From: Candidimonas humi
Lineage (GTDB): Bacteria > Pseudomonadota > Gammaproteobacteria > Burkholderiales > Burkholderiaceae_B
NCBI RefSeq assembly: GCF_019166065.1
Contig: NZ_JAHTBN010000003.1
Span: 620,001 to 684,000 of the forward strand
Direction: 5' to 3'
Length of the DNA: 64,000 nt
This document shows positions 8,193 through 16,624 of this stretch, in pieces. Under the pieces are notes generated by a model that saw only the letters and a program-made list of their open reading frames with translations, searched no databases and was not told the DNA's origin. The translations under genes and the position numbers were made by a program. How positions within the stretch are numbered: the first letter of the stretch is position 1; each line of letters starts with the position of its first letter.

Positions 8193-10028
8193 ATGCGCAA
8201 CCGACTCGTACTCTATGTGGCGCTGGTGGTGCTGGCGATACTGCCGGCCTTGCCGGCGACGCCTGAATTCTGGATCACGCAGCTCAATTACATAGGCCTG
8301 GCCAGCCTGGTGGTGCTGGGGCTGGTGCTGCTGACGGGCGTGGGCGGCCTGACTTCGTTCGGGCAGGCGGCGTTCGTGGGCATAGGTGCCTACACCACGG
8401 CGTGGATGACCACGGCGCTGGGCACGTCGCCGTGGCTGGCGCTGGTGGTCGGCCTGGTCCTGACTTTCGTGGTGGCCTATGTGCTGGGGGCGGTGACACT
8501 GCGCCTGTCGGGGCATTACCTGCCGCTGTGCACGCTGGCCTGGTGCCTGGCGCTGTACTACTTGTTCGGCAACCTGGAATTCCTCGGCCAGTACGACGGC
8601 ATATCTGGCATCGCGCCGATTCATCTCTTCGGTTTTTCGCTGGAACGCGGCCGCCATTTGTACTACCTGATCTGGGTCATCCTGCTGCTGTCGATGTGGG
8701 CTACGCACAATCTGCTCGATTCGCGCCCGGGGCGCGCCATCCGCGCACTGCGCAGCGGCGGCGGCATGGCCGAATCTTTCGGGGTGCACATGGCGGCGTA
8801 CAAGGTGGTGATCTTCGTGTATGCGGCGCTGCTGGCTTGCGTGTCGGGCTGGCTGTATGCGCACATGCAGCGCGCGGTCAGCCCCAGCCCCTTCGGCCTG
8901 AACTACGGCATCGAGTATTTGTTCATGGCGGTGGTGGGCGGCGCGGGCAGCATCTGGGGGGCGATCGCGGGCTCGGGCCTGATCCTGATCCTGAAGGACC
9001 AGATCCAGAATGTGTTGCCGCGGATCCTGCATACCAACGCGAATTTCGAGCTGATCGCGTTCGGGGTGCTGATGATTTGGGTGCTGCAGTACGCTCGCAA
9101 CGGCATATGGCCTATCGTCGTGTCCTGGTGGACCTCCATCGTGGGCGGCCGCGGACGCCGCAGCGCGCCGCCGCCCGAGGCGCCGCTGCTGCCGCAGCGC
9201 CCGCGTCCCGAGAAGGGCTCGCTGGTGCTCGAAGTGGACGGCATACGCAAGGTATTCGGCGGGCTGGTGGCGGTGAACGACATCAGTTTCACGCTGCGCG
9301 CCGGCGAGATCATGGGCTTGATCGGGCCCAATGGCGCGGGCAAGAGCACCACTTTCAACCTGATCACGGGGGTGTTGCCGCTGACCTCCGGCAAGGTGAG
9401 CTTCCTGGGGCAGCGGCTCGACCAGTTGCGTTCGCGCGAGATCGCGCGGCGCGGGGTGGGGCGCACTTTCCAGCATGTGCAGTTGCTGCCGACGATGACG
9501 GTGCTTGAGAACGTGGCGCTGGGTGCGCATCTGCGCAGCAACATCGGGGTGATGTCGGCCGCGCTGCATCTGGAGCGCAAGGGCGAGGCCGAGCTGCTGC
9601 ACGAGGCGGCCCGGCAGTTGCAGCGAGTCGGCCTGGGCGATTATCTGTACGAGCAGGCGGGCAACCTGGCGCTGGGCCAGCAGCGCATACTGGAAATTGC
9701 CCGCGCGCTGGCTGCCGATCCGCTGCTGTTGCTGCTGGACGAGCCCGCGGCGGGCCTGCGCTACAAGGAAAAACAGGAACTGGCCCAGGTGCTGGATCAG
9801 TTGCGCGCCGAGGGCATGAGCATACTGTTGGTGGAACACGATATGGATTTCGTTATGAGCCTGACGGACCATCTGGTGGTGATGGATTTCGGCACCAAGC
9901 TGGCCGAGGGGCTGCCCGCGGATGTGCAGCGCAATCCGGCGGTGCTGGAGGCGTATCTGGGCGGCATAGACGACGACCTGGAGTTCGACGACGAGCCCGG
10001 GCCGGCTGCGGCGGGAGCGGCGGCATGA
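8193..10028 (+). CDS. Fused LivM permease - LivG ATPase of an ABC transporter (cluster 1)
   Basis: 611 residues combining two normally separate subunits. Residues 1-310 form a LivM-type permease (GGLTSFGQAAFVGIGAY signature, about eight helices). A Pro/Arg-rich linker lies around 315-345. Residues 345-600 are a LivG-type ATPase with Walker A GPNGAGKST near 379, Q-loop region QHVQLLPTMTV, a degenerate signature LALGQQ, Walker B LLLLDEPAAGL near 510 and switch histidine in VEHDMDF. Fusion fixes a 1:1 ratio of permease and ATPase. It is one uninterrupted frame, so it is not an assembly artefact of two neighbouring frames. Confidence 0.92.
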   Translation: MRNRLVLYVALVVLAILPALPATPEFWITQLNYIGLASLVVLGLVLLTGVGGLTSFGQAAFVGIGAYTTAWMTTALGTSPWLALVVGLVLTFVVAYVLGAVTLRLSGHYLPLCTLAWCLALYYLFGNLEFLGQYDGISGIAPIHLFGFSLERGRHLYYLIWVILLLSMWATHNLLDSRPGRAIRALRSGGGMAESFGVHMAAYKVVIFVYAALLACVSGWLYAHMQRAVSPSPFGLNYGIEYLFMAVVGGAGSIWGAIAGSGLILILKDQIQNVLPRILHTNANFELIAFGVLMIWVLQYARNGIWPIVVSWWTSIVGGRGRRSAPPPEAPLLPQRPRPEKGSLVLEVDGIRKVFGGLVAVNDISFTLRAGEIMGLIGPNGAGKSTTFNLITGVLPLTSGKVSFLGQRLDQLRSREIARRGVGRTFQHVQLLPTMTVLENVALGAHLRSNIGVMSAALHLERKGEAELLHEAARQLQRVGLGDYLYEQAGNLALGQQRILEIARALAADPLLLLLDEPAAGLRYKEKQELAQVLDQLRAEGMSILLVEHDMDFVMSLTDHLVVMDFGTKLAEGLPADVQRNPAVLEAYLGGIDDDLEFDDEPGPAAAGAAA

Positions 10029-10135
10029 GCGCGCGGGGCCTGGCGGGTCTGGCACTGTTGTCGGCGATGCGGCGGCCGGCAGGCAAGTCGGCCGACGCGC
10101 TTGCGCACATGGGCGGCGGGAGGATATTTCGATGA
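10025..10135 (+). CDS. Possible 36-codon bridging ORF between livMG and livF
   Basis: An ATG overlaps the fusion gene's TGA as ATGA, and this ORF's own TGA overlaps the livF ATG in the same way. The frame is open throughout, spans the whole 103-bp gap and encodes a short Arg/Ala/Gly-rich peptide (MSARGLAGL start). I recognise no family. It could be a coupling ORF that carries ribosomes from livMG to livF, or chance openness of GC-rich DNA. livF also has its own GGGAGG SD, which reduces the need for coupling. Confidence 0.3.
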   Translation: MSARGLAGLALLSAMRRPAGKSADALAHMGGGRIFR

Positions 10136-10896
10136 ATACGGCACAGGACGCAGTCCTGCGGGTGGCAGGGCTGTCGGCGCAGTACGGCAAGGTGACGGCG
10201 CTGGCCGCGGCGAATATAGAAGTGGCGCGCGGCAGCATCGTGACGGTGATCGGCGGCAATGGCGCGGGCAAGTCGACGCTGCTGAATTCGATCATGGGCT
10301 CGCTGCCGGTCACCGGGCACAGCACGGGTTCGGTGGCATATCTGGGACGCGAGGTGGCAGCCTGGCAGGTAGAACGCCGGGTGGCCGACGGGATGTCGCT
10401 GGTGCCGGAACGCCGCGAGCTGTTCGGCAGCATGTCGGTGGAAGACAATTTGCTGCTGGGCGGGTTCAGGCTTTACCGCGCGGGCCGCGCAGGCTGGCGG
10501 GCGAAGCTGGGCGAGGTCTATGAATTGTTTCCGCGGCTGGGCGAACGCAAGCGGCAGGAAGCCGGGACGCTGTCCGGCGGCGAGCGCCAGATGCTGGCGG
10601 TGGGGCGGGCGCTGATGGCGCAGCCGCAATTGCTGATGCTCGACGAGCCCAGCCTGGGGCTGGCGCCGCGCATTGTGCGCGAGATCTTCCACATCATCGC
10701 GCGGCTGCGCAGCACCGGGGTGTCGATCCTGCTGGTCGAGCAGAACGCCCGGGCGGCGCTGCAAGTGGCCGACTACGGCTATGTGCTGGAGACCGGCGAG
10801 ATCGTGCTGGAAGGCCCGGCGCGGGAGCTGGCGGGCAACCCGCGAGTGATCGAGAGCTATCTGGGGCTGGGCAATACCAAGAAGGAAGCGGCTTAG
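10132..10896 (+). CDS. LivF-type ABC transporter ATPase (cluster 1)
   Basis: 254 residues. Walker A GGNGAGKST at about 41-49, LVPERRELF Q-loop region, signature LSGGERQML, Walker B LLMLDEPSLGLAP and switch VEQNARAAL are intact, all typical of LivF. It is the second ATPase of the Liv cluster 1 importer and pairs with the ATPase half of the fusion protein. GGGAGG lies ten bases before the ATG. Confidence 0.93.
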   Translation: MNTAQDAVLRVAGLSAQYGKVTALAAANIEVARGSIVTVIGGNGAGKSTLLNSIMGSLPVTGHSTGSVAYLGREVAAWQVERRVADGMSLVPERRELFGSMSVEDNLLLGGFRLYRAGRAGWRAKLGEVYELFPRLGERKRQEAGTLSGGERQMLAVGRALMAQPQLLMLDEPSLGLAPRIVREIFHIIARLRSTGVSILLVEQNARAALQVADYGYVLETGEIVLEGPARELAGNPRVIESYLGLGNTKKEAA

Positions 10897-10970
10897 CCTG
10901 CGTGTGGACAGCCGCCGCGGCTACTGCGGGCCGCGGCCTGCCGTGTGCACCGCACTTCTACAATCTGTGC

Positions 10971-11005
10971 GCCAGCCGCCAGCCGCCAGCCGCCAGCCGC
11001 CAGCC
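10971..11005. repeat. Heptanucleotide tandem repeat, five copies of GCCAGCC
   Basis: Five perfect head-to-tail copies of a 7-bp unit in the gap between the convergent livF and MHS transporter genes. It is non-coding, so unit number could vary without effect on protein. Confidence 0.9.
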
Positions 11006-11056
11006 ACCGTGTCTCGCGGCCATGGCCCTGATGGCCTGTCCCCATAGCCGCGAGAT

Positions 11057-12373
11057 TCAATCGATGACTCGCCCGGTCTTGTCCGGCGCCAGCCACACGG
11101 ACACCAGGCTCAACACGCCGGCAAGGATGAAGTACAGGGCGACCGACTTCGGGTCGCCAGTCCATTCGACCAGCAGGGTGGCGAATAGCGGCGCAAAGCC
11201 GCCGAATACCGTCACTGAAATGTTGTAGCTCGCGCCCACTGCAGTGGAGCGCGTGCGGGTCGGAAAGAGCTCGGCCAGCATGGCCGAGGCCGGCCCGCTG
11301 TATATCACCATCAGCACACCCAGAAAGAACTGCTGCGCGATCAAGACCCAGGGAGTGCGGAAGTGGTCCAGTATCCAGAAGGATGGATATACCGTCAGGA
11401 TCATCAGGGCGGCCGAGCCGCACATCAAGATTTTGCGTCCCACCCGGTCGGCGAGCTTGCCCACCCATGGCGCCCCAAGCAGGGCGATCCCGACCGCCAG
11501 CAGGCCCAGGTAGGGCGAGTCTATCGACATATGCAATTCCTTGACCGCATAAGCCGGCATGAAGCTGCTGGTGATCTTGCTGCATGCCGTCCAGAGCGCC
11601 ACTATGCCTATGCCGCAAAGCAGTTCCGGCAGATTATGCGTGAATGCTTCGGACAGGGGCGAGTGCGGAGTCGTACCGCCGGCCAACTGCTGTTCGAACA
11701 GCGGCGTCTCGTCGAGCTGCCTGCGGACGTAGTAGCCCAGCGGCGCGATCAGCAGGCCGAACGCGAACGGAATGCGCCACGCGCCGCTGGTGATGAGGTG
11801 TTCTCCGAGCAGCGCGGTCAGCGCCCATACGGTGCCGCCCGCCAGGATGAAGGACCCGGTCTGGCTCAGTTGCTGGAAAGAGGCATAGTAGCCGCGCTTC
11901 TCGGCAGGGGCCGTCTCGACCAGGAACGACAGGGCTCCTCCGATCTCGCCCCCGGTGGACAAGCCTTGTATGATGCGGGCCGCCATGATGATCAGCGGCG
12001 AGGCGATGCCAATGGACGCATAGGACGGCGTGACGACCATGATCAACATGCCGACCGCCATCATCAGCATGCTGAGCGACAGCGCTTTCTTCCGGCCCTG
12101 CCTGTCCGCATAGCGTCCTATCAACAGGGCGCCCAGCGGGCGCACCACGAAGCCCAGCGCGTATGTCGAAAAGACGATGATGAGCGACACCGTGGAATTG
12201 CCGGCGGGAAAGAATGTCTTGCCGATGTAAAGCGCGAACAGGCCGTACAGGCCGAAGTCGAACCATTCCAGGGCTCCGCCTATGGTGCAGGCGAAGATGA
12301 CTTTCGCGCGCAGTTTTTCCAGGTCTGCGGGCGCGGCGGGTGCAGGCTGCTTTTGCGCCAGGCTGTTGTCCAT
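11057..12373 (-). CDS. MHS-family (MFS) metabolite:H+ symporter
   Basis: 438 residues, twelve predicted membrane helices. Family marks: GGALEWFDFGLYG in helix 1, GRYADRQGRKKAL between helices 2 and 3, RIIQGLSTGGEIGGA in helix 4 and LADRVGRK after helix 8. MHS members carry dicarboxylates, citrate, alpha-ketoglutarate, proline/betaine or aromatic acids. The ATG at 12373 has AGGAG upstream. It lies 50 bp downstream of the M20 amidohydrolase gene and is probably co-transcribed, so it may import that enzyme's N-acyl amino acid or export a product. Confidence 0.92.
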   Translation of the reverse strand: MDNSLAQKQPAPAAPADLEKLRAKVIFACTIGGALEWFDFGLYGLFALYIGKTFFPAGNSTVSLIIVFSTYALGFVVRPLGALLIGRYADRQGRKKALSLSMLMMAVGMLIMVVTPSYASIGIASPLIIMAARIIQGLSTGGEIGGALSFLVETAPAEKRGYYASFQQLSQTGSFILAGGTVWALTALLGEHLITSGAWRIPFAFGLLIAPLGYYVRRQLDETPLFEQQLAGGTTPHSPLSEAFTHNLPELLCGIGIVALWTACSKITSSFMPAYAVKELHMSIDSPYLGLLAVGIALLGAPWVGKLADRVGRKILMCGSAALMILTVYPSFWILDHFRTPWVLIAQQFFLGVLMVIYSGPASAMLAELFPTRTRSTAVGASYNISVTVFGGFAPLFATLLVEWTGDPKSVALYFILAGVLSLVSVWLAPDKTGRVID

Positions 12374-12423
12374 TGTTCTTGTCTCCTTTTGTAGTGTGAA
12401 TTGCGGATGCCCGCGGCATCGCC

Positions 12424-13596
12424 TCATTCGCGCATGAGCCAGGCCCGGGCGATGTGGGCGAAGGCGCTTGCGGCTACCGGCAGCACCGCGTCGCAGAAGT
12501 CGTAGCTGCTGCTGTGCAGATCGGCATGCTCTTCGCCCATGCCTACGAAGTACAGGCAGCCGGGAATACGCTGCAGGTAATAAGAAAAATCTTCGCCGCC
12601 GATCGTGGGCAGGGAAGACAACTGCAGCACGGGCCCTACGCCGTCGGCCTCGCGCAGGGCGTCGGCGACAAGGCCGGCCATGGCCGCGTCGTTGACTACG
12701 GCGGGCACCGACGACAAGATGCGTATTTCGGCTCGCGCCCCGTGCATCTCGCAGATGCCCGTGGCCAGGCGCTGCGCCTGCGTCAATAGCACTTCGCGGG
12801 TTTGCGGGGAATCTGAACGGATATTGACGAGCATTTCGCAGCGCTCGGGTATCGATCCCGCATTGGCCTGCGAGCCAGCATGCATGCTGGTCACCGAAAT
12901 CACGCCGGAAGAGAGCGCGGACAGGCTGCGCGAGACCAGGCCATGCCAGGCCTGGATCACGAGTGTCGCGACATAGATGGGATCCACCGCCAGGTGGGGC
13001 CGCGACGCATGGCCGGCCTTGCCGTGTATGACGACCTGCACGCGGTCGCCGCCGCCGCAAGTGGGGCCGGCCTTGACGGCGATCTGGCCGCGGCGCAGGC
13101 CGGGGCGGTTGTGATAGCCGAAGATGGCGTCCACGCCTTCGAGCGCGCCGTCGGCGATCATTTGCTTCGCGCCCTTGCCGCTTTCCTCGGCCGGCTGGAA
13201 CAGCAGCCGCACACGGCCGTCGAGGCCCGGCATGATGCGGGCGATGGCGCGCGCGGCCAGCAGCAGGCTCGCGGTATGGCCGTCGTGGCCGCAGGCGTGC
13301 ATCTTGCCGGGTGTCCGGGATGCATGCTCCAGCCCGGTGCATTCGACGATCGGCAGCGCATCCATGTCGGCGCGCAGGGCGACGGTCTTGCTGCCTGGGC
13401 GGCCCTGCATGTCGGCCAGCACTCCGGTGCAGGCCACGCCGGTCCGGACCGCGAACCCCAGTTCCGCCAGCTCCCGGGCGACCAGCCCTGCCGTGGAATG
13501 CTCCTCGAACTGGAGTTCAGGGTTGCGGTGCAACTGGCGCCGGATGTCGACGGCGCGGGCTATGTCCTGGTCGGAGAAAACGATGGCGGCGGGCAT
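12424..13596 (-). CDS. M20-family amidohydrolase (hippurate hydrolase / N-acyl amino acid hydrolase type)
   Basis: 390 residues. Conserved metal and catalytic elements are visible: RADMDALPI, HACGHDGHTA, FQPAEE with the catalytic Glu, the GKAGHASRPH dimerisation-domain stretch, and GGEDFSYYL near the C terminus. Such enzymes hydrolyse N-acyl amino acids such as hippurate or N-acetylated compounds. I chose the ATG at 13596 by family length; there is no strong SD, so an upstream non-ATG start is possible. The gene is divergent from the LysR regulator, with a 74-bp gap that should hold the shared control region. Confidence 0.9.
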   Translation of the reverse strand: MPAAIVFSDQDIARAVDIRRQLHRNPELQFEEHSTAGLVARELAELGFAVRTGVACTGVLADMQGRPGSKTVALRADMDALPIVECTGLEHASRTPGKMHACGHDGHTASLLLAARAIARIMPGLDGRVRLLFQPAEESGKGAKQMIADGALEGVDAIFGYHNRPGLRRGQIAVKAGPTCGGGDRVQVVIHGKAGHASRPHLAVDPIYVATLVIQAWHGLVSRSLSALSSGVISVTSMHAGSQANAGSIPERCEMLVNIRSDSPQTREVLLTQAQRLATGICEMHGARAEIRILSSVPAVVNDAAMAGLVADALREADGVGPVLQLSSLPTIGGEDFSYYLQRIPGCLYFVGMGEEHADLHSSSYDFCDAVLPVAASAFAHIARAWLMRE

Positions 13597-13670
13597 TGTT
13601 CGATTCGGCTCATGGCTGCTTTCCGTGTAGTATCCCAATCGTCGCTCTGCGCCCAAAGCTATATATATTT

Positions 13671-14609
13671 ATGCCGGACATAAATGAAAGTTATCTGCGT
13701 CGGGTCAACCTGAATCTGCTCGTCATCTTCCTGGTGTTGATGCGCGAAGGCAGCGTGACCCGGGCGGCGGAAAAACTGTGCGTCACGCAGGCGGCGGTCA
13801 GTGCGGCGCTGTCCCGGCTGCGCGAGTTGCTGGCCGATCCGCTGTTCGTCAGGACGCCAGCGGGAATGGAACCCACTGCGCATGCGCGCAAGGTGGCGGC
13901 CTTGCTCGGCGGCCCGATTGCGGCCATTCAGGAAGTTTTGTCGCAAGGCATGTCGTTCGACCCGGAGCAAGACCAGCGCACGTTCGTGCTGGGCCTGAGC
14001 GACGATCTCGAAGTCACGCTGGTGCCGCGGCTATTGAAGGCGCTACAGGCGAAATATCCTCTGATCAGGCTGAACACCGTCCAGTTGTCGCGCGCCAACG
14101 TGGTCGACATGCTGGAGGACGATGCCACCGATTTGGCACTGAGCTCGCCGCCTCGCGAGCCCGAGCCGTCCCTGCACATAGAGAAATGTCTGTGCGCGGA
14201 CTATGTCTGCATGTATGATCCCGCGCGCATCGGCGCAAGCGGCGACATCGATCTGGACCAATACATCGCCTTGCCGCATATCATTGTGACCAGCCAGAAG
14301 AAGTCGCGCGGGGTGGTGGACGCCGCCCTGGAGGAGGCCGGCCTGCATCGGAAGGTGTTGACCTCGACCAGCCATTACGCGGGCCTGATTGCGCTGCTCA
14401 AGAGCACCGACGCGGTCAGCACCGTACCGCGGCACGTGGCGGTTTCTTTCGGCCAACTGGCGGGGCTGGCTTTTTGCGCAGTCCCTATTGATCTGCCGGA
14501 ATATACCGTGTCGCTGATCTGGCATTCGAGGAACGATGCCATGAAGGACAATGCGTGGCTGCGGGATCTGATTCGCCTGGAAGTGGCGCGTCTCGGCGGC
14601 CCGGCCTGA
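13671..14609 (+). CDS. LysR-type transcriptional regulator (NodD/LinR-like subgroup)
   Basis: 312 residues. N-terminal winged HTH at about 10-70 with NLLVIFLVLMREGSVTRAAE, AVSAALSRLRELLADPLFVR and GMEPTAHA, the spelling of the NodD/LinR-like subgroup; a periplasmic-binding-like effector domain follows. It is divergent from the M20 amidohydrolase and MHS transporter unit and is the obvious candidate regulator, probably responding to their substrate. The start lies just after a short AT-rich tract (TATATATATTT). Confidence 0.92.
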   Translation: MPDINESYLRRVNLNLLVIFLVLMREGSVTRAAEKLCVTQAAVSAALSRLRELLADPLFVRTPAGMEPTAHARKVAALLGGPIAAIQEVLSQGMSFDPEQDQRTFVLGLSDDLEVTLVPRLLKALQAKYPLIRLNTVQLSRANVVDMLEDDATDLALSSPPREPEPSLHIEKCLCADYVCMYDPARIGASGDIDLDQYIALPHIIVTSQKKSRGVVDAALEEAGLHRKVLTSTSHYAGLIALLKSTDAVSTVPRHVAVSFGQLAGLAFCAVPIDLPEYTVSLIWHSRNDAMKDNAWLRDLIRLEVARLGGPA

Positions 14610-14669
14610 ATCATCTATCGCGGCCGCCTGCCGTGGATGGCTGGGCGGTCGCGGGCGCGCACGACAAGT

Positions 14670-15644
14670 TCAGGATGCCTTTTTCGGGCGGAAGTGGTGG
14701 ACGATCTCGCCCACGATGCCGCGGCGGAAGGCCATGACGCAGACGATGAAGATCAGGCCGATGACGATGGTGACCGATTCTCCCAGGGACTGGAACCAGT
14801 TCAGGCCGCTCAACTGTGCCAGGAAGCGGCCGAAGTCGCCGACCTTGTTTTCGAGCAGTACCACGATGAAGGCGCCGACGACGGGGCCGGTGAAGGTGCC
14901 CATGCCGCCGATCAGGGTCATGAGGATGACCAGGCCCGACATCTGCCAGGTGGCATCGGACAGGGTCGCCGAGACGAATACCAAGGCCTTGGTGGCGCCG
15001 GCCAGGCCGGCCAGCGCGGCCGACAGGACGAAGGCCAGCAGCTTGTAGCCGTTGGCGTTATAGCCCAGGGAGATGGCGCGCGGCTCGTTTTCGCGGACGG
15101 CCTTGAGCACCTGGCCGAAGGGCGAGTTGATGGTGCGCCAGATGAGGGCATAGCTGAGCACGAAGATGGCCATGACCACGTAATACAGGTGCAGGTCGCT
15201 CTTGAGGTCGAGACCGAATATGCTGCCGCGCGGTATGCCTTGCAGGCCGTCTTCGCCGCCGGTGAAGGGCGCCTGCAGAAAGAAGAAGAAGGCCATTTGC
15301 GCCATGGCTAGGGTGATCATGGCGAAATAGATGCCGCTGCGGCGGATCGCCAGTATGCCCATGATCAGCCCCATGACCGCGGCCACGGCGGTGCCGAAAA
15401 TCAGGCCGACCAAGGTGGGCAGGCCCCAGGCTGTCAGTGCCTGGCCGGTGGCGTATGCGGCGCCGCCCAGGAAGGCTGCATGGCCGAAGGAAAGCAGGCC
15501 GGTGTAGCCCAGCAGCAGGTTGAAGGCGCAGGCGAAGAGGGCATAGCACATCACCTTCATGACGAAGATGGGGTAGGCGCCCAGCATTGGCAGCAGGGCG
15601 ATGACGATGATGGCCAGTGCGTAGGCGAGCAGTTGACGATTCAT
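14670..15644 (-). CDS. LivM-type ABC transporter permease (cluster 2)
   Basis: 324 residues, about nine membrane helices. The LLGYTGLLSFGHAAFLGGAAY motif is the LivM signature, and VRENEPRAISLGYN and the GGMGTFTGPVVGA region match the family. Last gene of Liv cluster 2; its ATG overlaps the livH stop by four bases (ATGA). Unlike cluster 1, this permease is not fused to an ATPase. Confidence 0.93.
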   Translation of the reverse strand: MNRQLLAYALAIIVIALLPMLGAYPIFVMKVMCYALFACAFNLLLGYTGLLSFGHAAFLGGAAYATGQALTAWGLPTLVGLIFGTAVAAVMGLIMGILAIRRSGIYFAMITLAMAQMAFFFFLQAPFTGGEDGLQGIPRGSIFGLDLKSDLHLYYVVMAIFVLSYALIWRTINSPFGQVLKAVRENEPRAISLGYNANGYKLLAFVLSAALAGLAGATKALVFVSATLSDATWQMSGLVILMTLIGGMGTFTGPVVGAFIVVLLENKVGDFGRFLAQLSGLNWFQSLGESVTIVIGLIFIVCVMAFRRGIVGEIVHHFRPKKAS

Positions 15645-16528
15645 TTCTCTTTCCCGAACAGTCCGGCCGGGCGCAGCAGCAGCACGATGACCATGATGAT
15701 GAAGACGACGGTGTTGGACGCCTGGGGCCAGAACACCTTGGTCAGGCCTTCGATGACGCCCAGTCCCAGGCCGGTGACGATGGAACCGAGGATGGAGCCC
15801 ATGCCGCCGATGACCACGACCGCGAAGACCACGATGATGAGGTTGGAGCCCATCAGCGGCGACACCTGCAGGACGGGGGCGGCCAGCACGCCGGCGAAGC
15901 CCGCCAGGCCTACGCCGAAACCATAGGTGATGGTGACGACCAGGGGAACGTTGACGCCGAAGGCTTCGACCAGCTTGGGGTTTTCGGTGCCGGCTCGCAG
16001 CAGGGCGCCGAGACGCGTTTTTTCGATGACGAACCAGGTGGCGAAGCAGACGATGAGCGATGCCACGATGACCCAGCCGCGATAGACGGGCAGGAACATG
16101 AAGCCCAGGTTCAGCGCGCCTTGCAATTCGGGCGGCGTGTTGTAGGGCTGGCCCGAGACGCCGTAGAGGCTGCGGAACAGGCCTTCGATGAGCATGGCCA
16201 GGCCGAAGGTGAGCAGCAGGCCATAGAGGTGGTCGAGCTTGTACAGGTGCTTGAGCAGCAGGCGTTCCATGACGATGCCGAACAGTCCCACGATGATGGG
16301 GGCGAGGATCAGCATGAACCAGTAGTTGATTCCCAGATACTGCAGGCCCATCCAGGTGATGAAGGCGCCCGTCATGTACATGGCGCCGTGGGCGAAATTG
16401 ATGATGTTGAGCAGACCGAATATGACGGCGAGGCCCAGTGAAAGCACCGCGTAGAACGAGCCATTGACCAGGCCCAGCAGCAGCTGGCCCAGGAAGGCTT
16501 GTATAGGTATGCCGAATATCTCAGTCAT
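15641..16528 (-). CDS. LivH-type ABC transporter permease (cluster 2)
   Basis: 295 residues, eight or so membrane helices, with LLLGLVNGSFYAVLSLGLAVIFG at the N terminus, NFAHGAMYMTGAF, and the GGMGSILGSIVTGLGLG loop near the C terminus, all LivH hallmarks. The ATG at 16528 has no convincing SD, so the start could be moved slightly. It sits downstream of a large hairpin that separates it from the binding-protein gene. Confidence 0.92.
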   Translation of the reverse strand: MTEIFGIPIQAFLGQLLLGLVNGSFYAVLSLGLAVIFGLLNIINFAHGAMYMTGAFITWMGLQYLGINYWFMLILAPIIVGLFGIVMERLLLKHLYKLDHLYGLLLTFGLAMLIEGLFRSLYGVSGQPYNTPPELQGALNLGFMFLPVYRGWVIVASLIVCFATWFVIEKTRLGALLRAGTENPKLVEAFGVNVPLVVTITYGFGVGLAGFAGVLAAPVLQVSPLMGSNLIIVVFAVVVIGGMGSILGSIVTGLGLGVIEGLTKVFWPQASNTVVFIIMVIVLLLRPAGLFGKEK

Positions 16529-16574
16529 ATCGAGGGGTAATCCATGGCAAGACGGAATTGCGCCGATGATGGGC

Positions 16575-16612
16575 ACAGGCACGCCTTCCGCAGCAGCGGA
16601 AGGCGTGCCTGT
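16575..16612 (-). promoter_or_regulatory. Perfect 16-bp stem hairpin between livK and livH (cluster 2)
   Basis: ACAGGCACGCCTTCCG and its exact reverse complement are separated by a 6-base loop (CAGCAG), 12 bases downstream of the binding-protein stop codon. No T-run follows on the minus strand, so it is unlikely to be a full terminator. A message-stabilising or partial attenuation role fits its place between the binding-protein and permease genes. Confidence 0.75.
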
Positions 16613-16624
16613 CGGGGCGTGCGA

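Noticed and set aside
8130-10448. Long open frame (over 700 codons) opposite livMG and livF
   Set aside because: It is antisense to three well-supported ABC genes, His/Arg/Gln-rich, and typical of high-GC third-position bias.
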